Positions 1-8,521 of a stretch of 64,000 nt of DNA are shown piece after piece. Made by a program: the position numbers and the translations under genes. Within the stretch, counting starts at the first letter, position 1. The number at the start of each line of letters is the position of its first letter. Location: NCBI RefSeq assembly GCF_024433635.1, contig NZ_WNJZ01000007.1, positions 1 to 64,000 of the forward strand, read 5' to 3'. Under the pieces are notes generated by a model. The model had not been told where the DNA came from and did no database searches. It saw only the letters and a list, made by a program, of their open reading frames with translations. The DNA is from Ruminococcus sp. zg-924. GTDB taxonomy: Bacteria > Bacillota > Clostridia > Oscillospirales > Acutalibacteraceae.

Positions 1-79
1 GGTGTTCTCGCATATCCATTATAACACCTATTTTGAATTCTGCACTATATACTTTGTTTTTTCTTCCTGTTTTACCCAT
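1..79 (-). CDS. IS3-like transposase OrfA, N-terminal fragment (runs off the window)
   Basis: Only 26 codons are visible, starting at ATG 79-77 and running to the window edge. The peptide begins MGKTGRKNKVYSAEFK, which resembles the basic start and first helix of the helix-turn-helix OrfA proteins of IS3-type elements ('Y-S-x-E-F-K' pattern). A strong ribosome binding site (GGAGGTG, plus-strand 89-95) lies 9 bases upstream. In this family OrfA binds the element ends and is joined to the DDE catalytic OrfB by frameshifting. The assignment rests on a short stretch and could be another HTH transposase family. Confidence 0.55.
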   Translation of the reverse strand, partial: MGKTGRKNKVYSAEFKIGVIMDMREH

Positions 80-83
80 AAAA

Positions 84-123
84 ATATGCACCTCCAAAAG
101 TGTCTAACTTTTGGGGTGCATAT
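84..123. repeat. Long inverted repeat at the IS end, covering the transposase RBS
   Basis: Arms atatgcacc (84-92) and ggtgcatat (115-123) pair exactly, followed after one bulged base by ccaaaagt (94-101) against acttttgg (107-114), leaving a 5-base loop. Seventeen base pairs in total. The transposase ribosome binding site lies inside the stem, so RNA read in from outside the element would hide it. Confidence 0.7.
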
Positions 124-200
124 CAAAGTTCCGTCCTGCATTTTTTATCTTTATTTTTGTTTATAATAAAATAATGGAATTTTCTCTTTAAATTTTTGAA

Positions 201-228
201 TTGATACGATATAATAACTATGTATAAA
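201..228 (+). promoter_or_regulatory. Probable promoter of the hprK operon
   Basis: TTGATA (201-206), 16-base spacer, TATAAA (223-228), placing transcription start near 235, a few bases ahead of the hprK ribosome binding site. A second possible -10 (TATAAT, 210-215) overlaps it with a weaker -35. Between the IS end and this site (125-200) only AT-rich sequence is seen. Confidence 0.45.
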
Positions 229-253
229 TTATTCCGCTGAAAGGAAGATAATA

Positions 254-1219
254 ATGGAACCCACCTTTACAGTCCCTCTTTCCGAGATTATTAAGGAGCT
301 TGCTCTCGAAACAGAGTACACTCCTTGCGACACGAAGGAAATTTTAATTTCATCAAGAGATGTCACCCGTCCGGGGCTTGAGCTTACGGGATTTATGGAA
401 TTCTTTGACCCTCAGAGAATCATACTGTTCGGTAATACCGAAACAGGTTTTTTAAATAAGTACGGCAGCGAACAGAAGTTCCATGTGCTTGAACGCTTAT
501 GCAAGCTGAAGCCGCCTGCAATAATAGTTACAAGAAATCTTCAGCCGTTTGACGAGCTGATGAAGGCTTCAAAGATGCACGGCGTGCCCATTTTACGCTC
601 AAGCGACACAACCTCTGCTTTAAGTGCTGCGCTTGTGTCATACCTTAACGTTCAGCTTGCTCCGAGAGTCACCCGCCACGGCGTTCTTGTCGAGGTTTAC
701 GGCGAAGGTATACTTCTTATTGGTGACAGCGGTGTAGGTAAAAGTGAAACGGCGATTGAGCTTATTAAGAGAGGTCACCGTCTTATTGCGGATGACGCTG
801 TTGAAATCAGGCGTGTTTCAAGTAAATCGCTTGTCGGTTCCTCGCCTGAAAATATCCGCCACTTTATCGAGTTGCGAGGCGTGGGCATTATCAACGCACG
901 CCGTATCTTCGGTATGGGTGCTGTTAAGCTTACCGAGAAGATTGATATTGTTATCAATATGGAGGCATGGGACAGCTCAAAGGTGTATGACAGAATGGGT
1001 ATAGACAATGAATACACTGAAATACTCGGCATTGATGTTCCGGTTCTGACAATCCCAGTAAAGCCGGGCCGTAATACGGCGGTTATTATTGAGGTTGCCG
1101 CAATGAACAACAGACAGAAGAAGATGGGTTACAATGCTGCGCAAGAGCTTCTGCAAAGCCTCGGTATGGAGGTTGAAACAGACGAAAGCAGCGGCAAGAC
1201 TAATATAAACTGGTTGTGA
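254..1219 (+). CDS. hprK: HPr kinase/phosphorylase
   Basis: 321 residues, the usual length. Phosphorylates and dephosphorylates Ser46 of HPr, the switch for catabolite control in Firmicutes. The N-terminal half is the regulatory domain. The C-terminal kinase has the P-loop GDSGVGKS at about 157-164, a preceding His in 'RHGVLVEVYG' (about 142), the family signature ELRGVGIINARR (206-217), and the C-terminal loop VKPGRNTAVIIEVAAMN. The ribosome binding site AAAGGAAG lies 7 to 8 bases before ATG 254. It heads a group with murB and rapZ, as in many Clostridia, which ties carbon signalling to wall synthesis. Confidence 0.96.
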   Translation: MEPTFTVPLSEIIKELALETEYTPCDTKEILISSRDVTRPGLELTGFMEFFDPQRIILFGNTETGFLNKYGSEQKFHVLERLCKLKPPAIIVTRNLQPFDELMKASKMHGVPILRSSDTTSALSAALVSYLNVQLAPRVTRHGVLVEVYGEGILLIGDSGVGKSETAIELIKRGHRLIADDAVEIRRVSSKSLVGSSPENIRHFIELRGVGIINARRIFGMGAVKLTEKIDIVINMEAWDSSKVYDRMGIDNEYTEILGIDVPVLTIPVKPGRNTAVIIEVAAMNNRQKKMGYNAAQELLQSLGMEVETDESSGKTNINWL

Positions 1220-1223
1220 TTTT

Positions 1224-1946
1224 ATGAGAATTATTGCTGATACACACACTCATACTATTGCATCAACTCACGCATACAGCACGGCTCAGGAGATGATAGC
1301 CGCAGCAGCCGAAAAGGGGCTTTATGCCATTGCGCTTACAGACCACGGCTATGCTATGCCCGGCTCGCCCGGAAAGTGGTTTTTTGAGTCGCTCGGGGCT
1401 ATTCCATCCACTTATAATGGTGTTCGTGTTCTTAAAGGTGTTGAAGCAAATATACTGGATAAGGACGGCACTCTTGATATGACGGATGAGGTGCTTGCCG
1501 ACCTTGAGTGGGTGGTAGCTTCTATTCATGGTTTGCTTTGGAAGGGCAAGCCGAGCGTTGAAGCCGTAACAAACGCATATCTGAACCTTGCGAAGAATCC
1601 AAATGTAAATGTAATAGGTCATTCAGGTACGCCAAAATTTAAGTATGATTATAATACGGTTATCCCTGAGCTTGCAAGAAACGGTAAGCTCATTGAGATA
1701 AACGACAACACCTTTTTCTTCCGTAAAAGCTCTTGCGAAAACTGTGTAGAAATTGCAAAGACCTGCAAAAAGTTTGGCGCATATGTTGTGGTTAATTCAG
1801 ACGCTCATTTTTCCTCAAAGGTAGGACATTTCTCATGTGCCATTGAAATGCTTAATGAAATTGATTTTCCGCAGGAGCTTATTATAAATTCAGATGAAAT
1901 CCGTTTCAAAAAGTATCTTGAGCAAAACGGAATTTCACTTGTATAG
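1224..1946 (+). CDS. PHP-domain phosphatase/hydrolase (YcdX-like)
   Basis: 240-residue PHP-fold metallohydrolase. Metal-binding motifs run in the family order: HTHT near residue 8, TDHG near 40, a Glu in GVEANI, a His in SIHG, IGHSG near 133 and NSDAHF near 190. The closest general type is the YcdX-like histidinol-phosphatase-family phosphatase, with substrate unknown. It begins 4 bases after hprK and ends 9 bases before murB, so it is translated from the same message. The ribosome binding site is weak, which suggests coupling to hprK. The same PHP fold is found at the start of DnaE downstream, but this is a stand-alone enzyme. Confidence 0.85.
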   Translation: MRIIADTHTHTIASTHAYSTAQEMIAAAAEKGLYAIALTDHGYAMPGSPGKWFFESLGAIPSTYNGVRVLKGVEANILDKDGTLDMTDEVLADLEWVVASIHGLLWKGKPSVEAVTNAYLNLAKNPNVNVIGHSGTPKFKYDYNTVIPELARNGKLIEINDNTFFFRKSSCENCVEIAKTCKKFGAYVVVNSDAHFSSKVGHFSCAIEMLNEIDFPQELIINSDEIRFKKYLEQNGISLV

Positions 1947-1955
1947 GAGTAGTAT

Positions 1956-2870
1956 ATGGTAAATATTGAAAATATAAAGCAGCTTGCACTCTCAAGAGGC
2001 TGTGACGTTAAGGAAAATGAGCCTATGAGCCGCTACACCACTTTTAAAATCGGTGGTGAAGCACAGCTTCTGGTTTCAGTGCCGAGCATTTCGGTGCTGA
2101 AAGCAATACTTATGCAGTGTGATAAGGACGAAGTTCCGGTATTTATTCTCGGCAAAGGCTCTAATTTGCTTGTTTCAGACAAAGGAATTGAGGGTGTTGT
2201 ACTTAAGCTTGAGGATGATTTTAAACAGATAACGCTTGTTGAAGATGACACTGTTTATTGCGGCGCAGGGGTTAGCCTTGCAAGGCTTTGCCGCTTTGCG
2301 CTTGATAACGGACTTTCCGGTCTTGAATTTGCCTGGGGAATACCCGGCAGTGCAGGAGGAGCGGCGTATATGAACGCCGGAGCCTACGGCGGCGAGATGA
2401 AGGATGTTCTTATAAATTGTAACCATATAACAAGAAGCGGCGAAATCGGCAGTCTTTCGGGTGAAGATTTAAAGCTTTCTTACCGCCATAGTGCTTATAC
2501 CGAAAACGGCAATATTATTACAGGTCTGTCGGTAAGGTTAAAAAAGGACTCTAAATCAGAGATTAACCGCAGAATGGACGAATATATGCAAAGGCGTAAG
2601 GATAAGCAGCCTCTTGAATATCCGAGTGCGGGCAGTGTGTTTAAGCGTCCGGAGGGGTATTTTGCCGGTGCGCTTATACAGGAAAGCGGACTTAAGGGAG
2701 CAAGCGTGGGCGGAGCTATGGTAAGTCCTAAACATGCCGGCTTTATTATTAATGCAGGCGGAGCAAGCTGTGATGATGTGCTGTCGCTTATTGAACATAT
2801 TAAGAAAACGGTTAAGGATAATACCGGCGTTGAGCTTGAATGTGAGGTTAAGCCTGTCGGCGTTTTCTAA
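1956..2870 (+). CDS. murB: UDP-N-acetylenolpyruvoylglucosamine reductase
   Basis: 304 residues. FAD- and NADPH-dependent enzyme that reduces the enolpyruvyl group to make UDP-MurNAc, the second committed step of peptidoglycan synthesis, in the cytoplasm. Typical motifs are RYTTFKIGGEA near 22-32, LGKGSNLLVSDKG, GIPGSAGGAAYMNAGAYGG near 128-146, the catalytic serine motif PSAGSVFKRP near 223, and the C-terminal Glu in ELECEVKPVG. The shorter form (no extra Tyr loop) fits Gram-positive type II MurB. The ribosome binding site is TAGGAGT. Confidence 0.96.
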   Translation: MVNIENIKQLALSRGCDVKENEPMSRYTTFKIGGEAQLLVSVPSISVLKAILMQCDKDEVPVFILGKGSNLLVSDKGIEGVVLKLEDDFKQITLVEDDTVYCGAGVSLARLCRFALDNGLSGLEFAWGIPGSAGGAAYMNAGAYGGEMKDVLINCNHITRSGEIGSLSGEDLKLSYRHSAYTENGNIITGLSVRLKKDSKSEINRRMDEYMQRRKDKQPLEYPSAGSVFKRPEGYFAGALIQESGLKGASVGGAMVSPKHAGFIINAGGASCDDVLSLIEHIKKTVKDNTGVELECEVKPVGVF

Positions 2871-2880
2871 GGCAGGTTTT

Positions 2881-2975
2881 ACTTTGACGAAGGCAAAAGT
2901 TCACTTCAACAGTTATTGCAAGAGGAGTAAGGCTCTCTGAGTTTCACTTTGAAGAAGGCAAAAGTTCACTGCAAT
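2881..2975 (+). repeat. Imperfect 30-bp direct repeat between murB and rapZ
   Basis: Two copies at 2881-2910 and 2946-2975 share 27 of 30 positions (core gaaggcaaaagttcact), 65 bases apart. They fill most of the 144-base gap between murB and rapZ. There is no third copy, no obvious palindrome and no coding capacity. They may be operator copies, a duplicated leader segment or a decayed repeat element. Confidence 0.6.
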
Positions 2976-3014
2976 GTTGTTAATATAACAATATAGCCAT
3001 TATGGGGGTTAGTT

Positions 3015-3878
3015 ATGGAATTTTTAATAATTGCGGGTCTTTCCGGCGCAGGCAAAACAGTTGCTATGCATTCGCTTGAGGATATCGGCTTTTACTGCGT
3101 TGATAATTTGCCCTCAGCGCTTATTACAACCTTTTATGATTTGTGCGGCAATTCAAATGATGAAAAAATGAAGCGTGTTGCGCTTGTTACGAATATCAGA
3201 AGCAAGGATGACTTTCTGCTTTATGACGATAGTCTTACAAAGCTTAGAAACGATAAGAAAAGTTTCAAGGTTTTATTTCTTGACGCAGCTGAAAATGTGC
3301 TGCTGACACGTTACAAGTCAACTCGCCGTAAGCATCCTTTGCACGGCAGCGGAGCATCAACAACCTCAGCCGCCGTCAAGTTAGAGTATACTCTGCTTGA
3401 GCCTATAAAGGAAAGAGCCGATTTTGTAATCGACACAACAAACCTGTCTGCCGCACAGCTTAAGGAGCGTGTTACAACGCTGTTTTTGGGTGACAGCCGT
3501 TTAGGCTTTTCAGTTACCTGTATGTCGTTTGGTTTTAAATACGGTCTGCCAATGGAGGCCGACCTTGTTTTTGACGTGCGCTGTCTGCCAAACCCGTTTT
3601 ATATTGAGGAGCTTAAGTTTAAAACAGGTCTTGATCAGGATGTGCGTGATTACGTTCTCAAATGGGAGCAGACAAAAGGACTTTATGAAAAAATTGAACA
3701 ATATATAGACTATGCTCTCCCGCTTTATATCAAGGAGGGTAAAAGCCAGCTTATAATCGCTTTCGGCTGTACCGGCGGTAAGCACAGGAGTGTAACTTTC
3801 GCCGGAAAAATGTATGAGCATCTGCTCGAAATCGGGCAGCCTGCGGCGGTACACCACAGGGATATTCGCAAAGCATAA
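3015..3878 (+). CDS. rapZ: RapZ/YvcJ nucleotide-binding protein
   Basis: 287 residues, the family length. P-loop protein with Walker A GLSGAGKT at 8-15 and the C-terminal block GCTGGKHRSVTFAGKMYEHL (about 250-270) ending in VHHRDI. In E. coli RapZ is an RNase adapter controlling glmS, and in Bacillus YvcJ hydrolyses nucleotides and affects competence. The role here is inferred to be coupling wall-precursor supply to signalling, given murB upstream. The ribosome binding site GGGGG lies 6 to 7 bases upstream of the ATG. Unlike the usual Firmicute order, no yvcK gene follows. Confidence 0.93.
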   Translation: MEFLIIAGLSGAGKTVAMHSLEDIGFYCVDNLPSALITTFYDLCGNSNDEKMKRVALVTNIRSKDDFLLYDDSLTKLRNDKKSFKVLFLDAAENVLLTRYKSTRRKHPLHGSGASTTSAAVKLEYTLLEPIKERADFVIDTTNLSAAQLKERVTTLFLGDSRLGFSVTCMSFGFKYGLPMEADLVFDVRCLPNPFYIEELKFKTGLDQDVRDYVLKWEQTKGLYEKIEQYIDYALPLYIKEGKSQLIIAFGCTGGKHRSVTFAGKMYEHLLEIGQPAAVHHRDIRKA

Positions 3879-3890
3879 AGGAATGATAAT

Positions 3891-4808
3891 ATGTCATTTT
3901 CGTTTGAAACCAAGAAAGAGCTGTGCAGCTTCGTCAACCAAAACGCTGTTTCACTGCGTGCGGAGTGCTACGGCCTTTTGCTTTTTGCAAAGCTTTTTTC
4001 ACACGATAATATAATTTTTAATACAGAAAACCCGTACACAGCGGCTCGCTTTATGGATTTAATGGTTGAAGCCTTCAATGCAATAACGGAAAAAAAGACA
4101 GCCCTCACGGGTAAAAAGGATAGAGAACGGCTGTTTACACTTAGTATTCCGCTTGAGAGTGACTGCAAAAGAATTTTTTCAGAGCTTGGTCATTCGCGCA
4201 GAAGCGTTAGCCTGAGAATTAACAGGGCGAATCTTGAGGACGATATGTCGGTAGCGTCATTTTTACGGGGCGCATTTTTGTGCTGCGGAAGTGTGTCAGA
4301 CCCGAAAAAGGACTACCACCTTGAATTTTCTGTGCCGTACAAAAACGCCTGTAATGATTTATGCAGGGTTATATCTGAGGTTTCCTCTCGTGGAAAAGAA
4401 CCGAAGCAGCTTATGCGCAAGGGTGTGTATGTTGCTTATATAAAGGACAGCGAGGAGATAGCAGACCTGCTTGCACTTATGGGAGCGCCGATAGCGTCGA
4501 TGAATCTAATGCAGGAGAAAATCCTTAAAAGTATAAGAAACGATGTAAACAGAAAGATGAATTCTGAGATGGCGAACATCAATAAAACAGCAAAGGCGAG
4601 TGCTGTTCAGCTTGAGGCAATAGAGAAGATAAAAAGGCTCAGAGGGCTCGACAGCCTGCCCGATGACTTGAGGAGCATAGCGGATTTGCGTATTGAATAC
4701 CCTGAGCACTCTTTGCGTGACTTGGGTGAAATGCTGCTGCCGCCGATAAGCCGCAGCGGCGCAAACCACAGAATGAAGCGTATTTTAGAGATAGCCGAGA
4801 ATATATAG
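3891..4808 (+). CDS. whiA: DNA-binding protein WhiA
   Basis: 305 residues. WhiA proteins combine a degenerate LAGLIDADG homing-endonuclease-like N-terminal fold with a C-terminal helix-turn-helix. The C-terminal signature is clear: SLRDLGEMLLPPISRSGANH then RMKRIL, and a central block with RGAFLCCGSVSDPKKDYHLE near 123-142. It lacks nuclease function and acts in cell division and sporulation in Gram-positives. It starts 12 bases after rapZ with ribosome binding site AAAGGA. It ends 9 bases before dnaE, so it is in the same transcript. Confidence 0.95.
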   Translation: MSFSFETKKELCSFVNQNAVSLRAECYGLLLFAKLFSHDNIIFNTENPYTAARFMDLMVEAFNAITEKKTALTGKKDRERLFTLSIPLESDCKRIFSELGHSRRSVSLRINRANLEDDMSVASFLRGAFLCCGSVSDPKKDYHLEFSVPYKNACNDLCRVISEVSSRGKEPKQLMRKGVYVAYIKDSEEIADLLALMGAPIASMNLMQEKILKSIRNDVNRKMNSEMANINKTAKASAVQLEAIEKIKRLRGLDSLPDDLRSIADLRIEYPEHSLRDLGEMLLPPISRSGANHRMKRILEIAENI

Positions 4809-4817
4809 GAGGAAATT

Positions 4818-7800
4818 ATGGCGTTTGTTCATTTGCATAACCACAGCGAATACAGCTTGCTTGACGGTGCGTGCCGCCTTGAGGAGCTTGTTAAAACGGC
4901 AAAGGAAATGGGTATGAGTGCCGTTGCCGTTACAGACCACGGCTGTATGTACAGCGCCGTTGATTTTTATAAGCTTGCAAAAAAGAACGGAATAAAGCCT
5001 ATTATAGGTTGTGAGGTTTATGTTGCCCCTAACAGCCGATTCGATAAAAACGGAGAGCTTGACCGTGCCAATTATCATATGGTGCTTCTGTGTGAGAACA
5101 ACACAGGATATAAAAACTTAGCACAGATTTTGTCGCAGGCGTGGACAGAGGGATTTTACAATAAGCCAAGAATAGACGATAGCTTGCTTGAAAAGCACCA
5201 CGAGGGGTTAATCTGCCTTTCAGCCTGCCTTGCCGGTGAAATTCCACGTCTTATCAGCCGAGGAAACTTAAATGCCGCTAAGGAAAAGGCTCTTTATTAC
5301 AACAGCCTTTTCGGGCAGGGAAATTTCTATCTTGAAATGCAAAATCACGGCATTGACGAGGAACGACACGTTGCCCTTAAAATACAAAAATTAGCGGAGG
5401 AAACGGGAATACCGCTTGTTGTTACAAATGACTGTCACTACATAAATAAAGATGACAGCTACCTGCACCAGATTCTTTTGTGCATACAGACAAACCACAC
5501 GATAAACGACCCTGACAAAATGGAGTTTACAACAGATGAATTCTATTTTAAGTCAGAGGAGGAGATGCGCTCACTTTTCAAGGCGTATCCTGAGGCATAT
5601 GACAATACGGTGAAAATCGCACAGAGGTGCAATGTTGAATTTGAGTTTGGCAAAACAAAGCTTCCGCACTTCGAGATTCCGAACAATCAGGACCACTTTG
5701 AGTATTTTAAAAACTTATGTATTGCAGGACTTCACCGCAACTACGGCGAAAATTTATCTGATGAGCTAAAAAAAAGACTTGATTATGAGCTTTCAATAAT
5801 TAAGGAAATGGGCTACACTGACTACTTCCTGATTGTTGCAGACTTTATAAACTATGCAAAATCGCAGGATATTCCTGTTGGCCCCGGCAGAGGCTCCGGC
5901 GCAGGCAGCTTGGCGGCATACTGCATAGGCATAACGGGAATAGACCCTATAAAATACAATCTTATCTTTGAAAGATTTCTCAATCCGGAAAGAGTAAGCA
6001 TGCCCGACTTTGACGTTGACTTCTGCAAGGACAGACGTCAGGAGGTAATAGACTACGTTATAAGAAAATACGGCAGTGACCATGTTGCACAGATTATTGC
6101 CTTTGGCACAATGGCGGCAAGGGGAGCAATCCGTGATGTAGGACGTGCGCTTGCAATGCCATACGGAGCAGTTGACGCAGTTGCAAAGCTTGTTCCGAAT
6201 GAACTCGGAATGACAATAAAAAAGGCTCTTACAATGTCCAAAGAGCTTGAGGAAAGATATAGAAATGAGGAACAGGTTAAGGTTCTTATAGACACCGCAA
6301 TGAGTCTTGAGGGAATGCCGAGAAACGCCACAACCCACGCCGCAGGCGTAGTTATTACAAGAGATCCGGTAAGCTCTTATGTTCCTCTTGCAAAGAACAA
6401 CGAGGCGGTTGTAACTCAGTACACAATGACAACTCTTGAGGAGCTTGGTCTTCTTAAAATGGACTTCTTAGGACTTAGAAACCTTACGGTTCTGAAGGAC
6501 GCCGAAAATATGATTCTGAAGGTCAATCCGTCTTACAGCGAGCAGGACATAACCGAGAACGATAAAGCGGTATTTGAAATGCTGTCAAAAGGACAGTCGG
6601 ACGGCGTTTTTCAGTTTGAGTCGCCCGGAATGAAGAGTGTGCTTGCACAGCTTAAGCCAAGCTCTGTCGAGGATCTCATAGCTGTTATTTCGCTCTACCG
6701 ACCCGGACCGATGGATTCAATTCCAAGATATATCGAAAACAGGCATAATCCCAATAAGATAAAATACAAGCATCCGCTTTTAAAGAGCATACTTGACGTT
6801 ACCTACGGCTGTATAGTCTATCAGGAGCAGGTAATGCAGATATTCAGAACTCTTGCAGGATATAGCCTTGGCAGAGCAGATATTGTTCGCCGTGCCATGT
6901 CAAAAAAGAAAAAGGACGTAATGGAACGTGAGCAGGAGATTTTTTTAAACGGACTTGTAGGCGAAAACGGAGAGATTGAGGTTGAAGGCTGCCTGCGCAG
7001 AGGAGTAGACAGGGAAACAGCCGTTTCTATTCTCAAAGAGATGGAGAGCTTTGCTTCCTATGCGTTCAACAAATCGCACGCAGCGGCATATGCAAACGTA
7101 GCTTACAAAACAGCGTGGATGAAGTGCCATTATCCAAAGGAGTATATGGCAGCCCTGCTTACCAGCGTGCTTGATAACCCGAACAAGCTTGCTGTTTATA
7201 CATCCGAATGTGCAAGGCTGGGAATAAAGGTTTTGCCGCCGGATGTGAACATAAGTAATGTAGGCTTTACTGTATCGGGAAATGATATACGCTTTGGCTT
7301 GCTTGCAATTAAAAATCTTGGCAAGAATGTTATCGACGCTGTTATCACTGAGCGACAGACAGGCGGCAGATTTACAGGTTATTACAACTTCTGTAAGCGT
7401 TTAAACGGCAGAGGACTAAACAGTCGGGCACTTGAAAGCTTGGTGAAAAGCGGCTCGCTTGACGGTTTAGACCTTAACCGTCGTGAAATGCTCATAAATT
7501 CATCGGTAGTTCTGGACAGCCTTGACTGGGAGAGAAAGCACAATGCCATAGGACAGCTCAGCTTTTTTGACGACGAGGTAAGTGAAAAAAGCATAAACCT
7601 TGTTCGCATGGATGATTTCGGGCAGAATGACAAGCTGGCTATGGAAAAGGAAACAACAGGTATGTACTTAAGCGGCCACCCGTTGTCGGAATACGCACCG
7701 TTTTTGAAAATGATGAGAGTAGACCAAATCGGAAGAATCCTTGACCAACCTGAGCAGGGAAGCCGTGGGTACAATGATGGACAAAGAGTACGTCTGCTTG

Positions 7801-8360
7801 CGATAATAACCGCAGTCAAGATAAAGTCAACAAAAAATAACGATATGATGGCTTTTGTGACTGTCGAGGATATGACAGGTTCGGCAGAGCTTATTGTATT
7901 CCCTCAGCCTATGCGTGAGGGCGGCGGTGCAATTTTTGAGGGTGCAATAGTCGATGTTCAGGGTAGTGTAAATGTACGTGAGGACGAGGAGCCGAAAATA
8001 CTTTGCAATGTAATCAAGCTTGCTCCCGATATAGCGCATATAGAGGAGATAGCAAAAAACGCCGCAAGGCAAGGTAATGCGCAAAATCAAACTGCTCATA
8101 CACAAAACAACACTTGTCAAGCAGGCGTTGAGTGTCTGTGCCTGAGAGTGCCGAGTCTTGAAAGCGAGGAATATTTTGAGGCAAAGCTGCTTATAGATGT
8201 TTTTGACGGCAGAACGCCGCTTGTATTATATCTCTCTGAGGAAAAGCGTTATGTAAAAGCTCCAATGAATATGTGGGTAGATTTAAACCCTGTCTTGGTT
8301 TCGGAGCTTAAGCGCAGAATAGGCGAGAGCAATGTTGTTGTTAAAACAATGAGGATGTAA
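4818..8360 (+). CDS. dnaE: DNA polymerase III alpha subunit, DnaE type
   Basis: 1180 residues, normal for DnaE1. N-terminal PHP domain (HLHNHSEYSLLDGA near 5, TDHGCMY near 40). The polymerase palm has GPGRGSGAGSLAAYC near 355 and the catalytic aspartates in MPDFDVDF near 395. It carries YRPGPMDSIPRYI and the Y-N-K-S-H-A finger motif near 752, a tandem helix-hairpin-helix region, an internal beta-clamp-binding motif QLSFF at about 913-917, and an OB domain from about 990. It lacks the PolC exonuclease insertion, so a separate PolC is expected elsewhere. The ribosome binding site is the perfect AGGAGG. It probably ends the hprK-led transcript or reads on into pfkA. Confidence 0.97.
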   Translation: MAFVHLHNHSEYSLLDGACRLEELVKTAKEMGMSAVAVTDHGCMYSAVDFYKLAKKNGIKPIIGCEVYVAPNSRFDKNGELDRANYHMVLLCENNTGYKNLAQILSQAWTEGFYNKPRIDDSLLEKHHEGLICLSACLAGEIPRLISRGNLNAAKEKALYYNSLFGQGNFYLEMQNHGIDEERHVALKIQKLAEETGIPLVVTNDCHYINKDDSYLHQILLCIQTNHTINDPDKMEFTTDEFYFKSEEEMRSLFKAYPEAYDNTVKIAQRCNVEFEFGKTKLPHFEIPNNQDHFEYFKNLCIAGLHRNYGENLSDELKKRLDYELSIIKEMGYTDYFLIVADFINYAKSQDIPVGPGRGSGAGSLAAYCIGITGIDPIKYNLIFERFLNPERVSMPDFDVDFCKDRRQEVIDYVIRKYGSDHVAQIIAFGTMAARGAIRDVGRALAMPYGAVDAVAKLVPNELGMTIKKALTMSKELEERYRNEEQVKVLIDTAMSLEGMPRNATTHAAGVVITRDPVSSYVPLAKNNEAVVTQYTMTTLEELGLLKMDFLGLRNLTVLKDAENMILKVNPSYSEQDITENDKAVFEMLSKGQSDGVFQFESPGMKSVLAQLKPSSVEDLIAVISLYRPGPMDSIPRYIENRHNPNKIKYKHPLLKSILDVTYGCIVYQEQVMQIFRTLAGYSLGRADIVRRAMSKKKKDVMEREQEIFLNGLVGENGEIEVEGCLRRGVDRETAVSILKEMESFASYAFNKSHAAAYANVAYKTAWMKCHYPKEYMAALLTSVLDNPNKLAVYTSECARLGIKVLPPDVNISNVGFTVSGNDIRFGLLAIKNLGKNVIDAVITERQTGGRFTGYYNFCKRLNGRGLNSRALESLVKSGSLDGLDLNRREMLINSSVVLDSLDWERKHNAIGQLSFFDDEVSEKSINLVRMDDFGQNDKLAMEKETTGMYLSGHPLSEYAPFLKMMRVDQIGRILDQPEQGSRGYNDGQRVRLLAIITAVKIKSTKNNDMMAFVTVEDMTGSAELIVFPQPMREGGGAIFEGAIVDVQGSVNVREDEEPKILCNVIKLAPDIAHIEEIAKNAARQGNAQNQTAHTQNNTCQAGVECLCLRVPSLESEEYFEAKLLIDVFDGRTPLVLYLSEEKRYVKAPMNMWVDLNPVLVSELKRRIGESNVVVKTMRM

Positions 8361-8435
8361 TATGCGGTAAAATGTAAAATCAAATGACATCCTTGTTAAT
8401 CTTTTGTCAATTTTGCAAAAATTAGGAAAAAGGTC

Positions 8436-8465
8436 TTGATTATAGACCGGATTATGTACTATAAT
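8436..8465 (+). promoter_or_regulatory. pfkA promoter
   Basis: TTGATT (8436-8441), 18-base spacer, perfect TATAAT (8460-8465). Start predicted near 8472, giving a leader of about 50 bases. It lies in the 161-base gap after dnaE, where no terminator hairpin is visible. Confidence 0.7.
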
Positions 8466-8521
8466 AGTAAAAAGTAAATAGGTATAACTACTGAAATTAT
8501 ATATACATCGGAGGAATAAAA

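Larger units (their letters stand above)
1..124 (-). mobile_element. Truncated end of an IS3-like insertion sequence
   Basis: The left edge carries the 5' end of a transposase reading frame on the minus strand, preceded by a long inverted repeat that looks like the terminal region of an IS3-family element. Most of the element lies outside the window, so intactness cannot be judged. The outer boundary is probably just beyond base 124, but no target-site duplication can be tested here. Confidence 0.55.

Noticed and set aside
2881-2975. CRISPR-like repeat pair
   Set aside because: Only two imperfect copies, no third repeat and no cas genes in the window.
5793-6338. 181-codon minus-strand ORF within dnaE
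   Set aside because: Shadow of a strongly conserved polymerase region.
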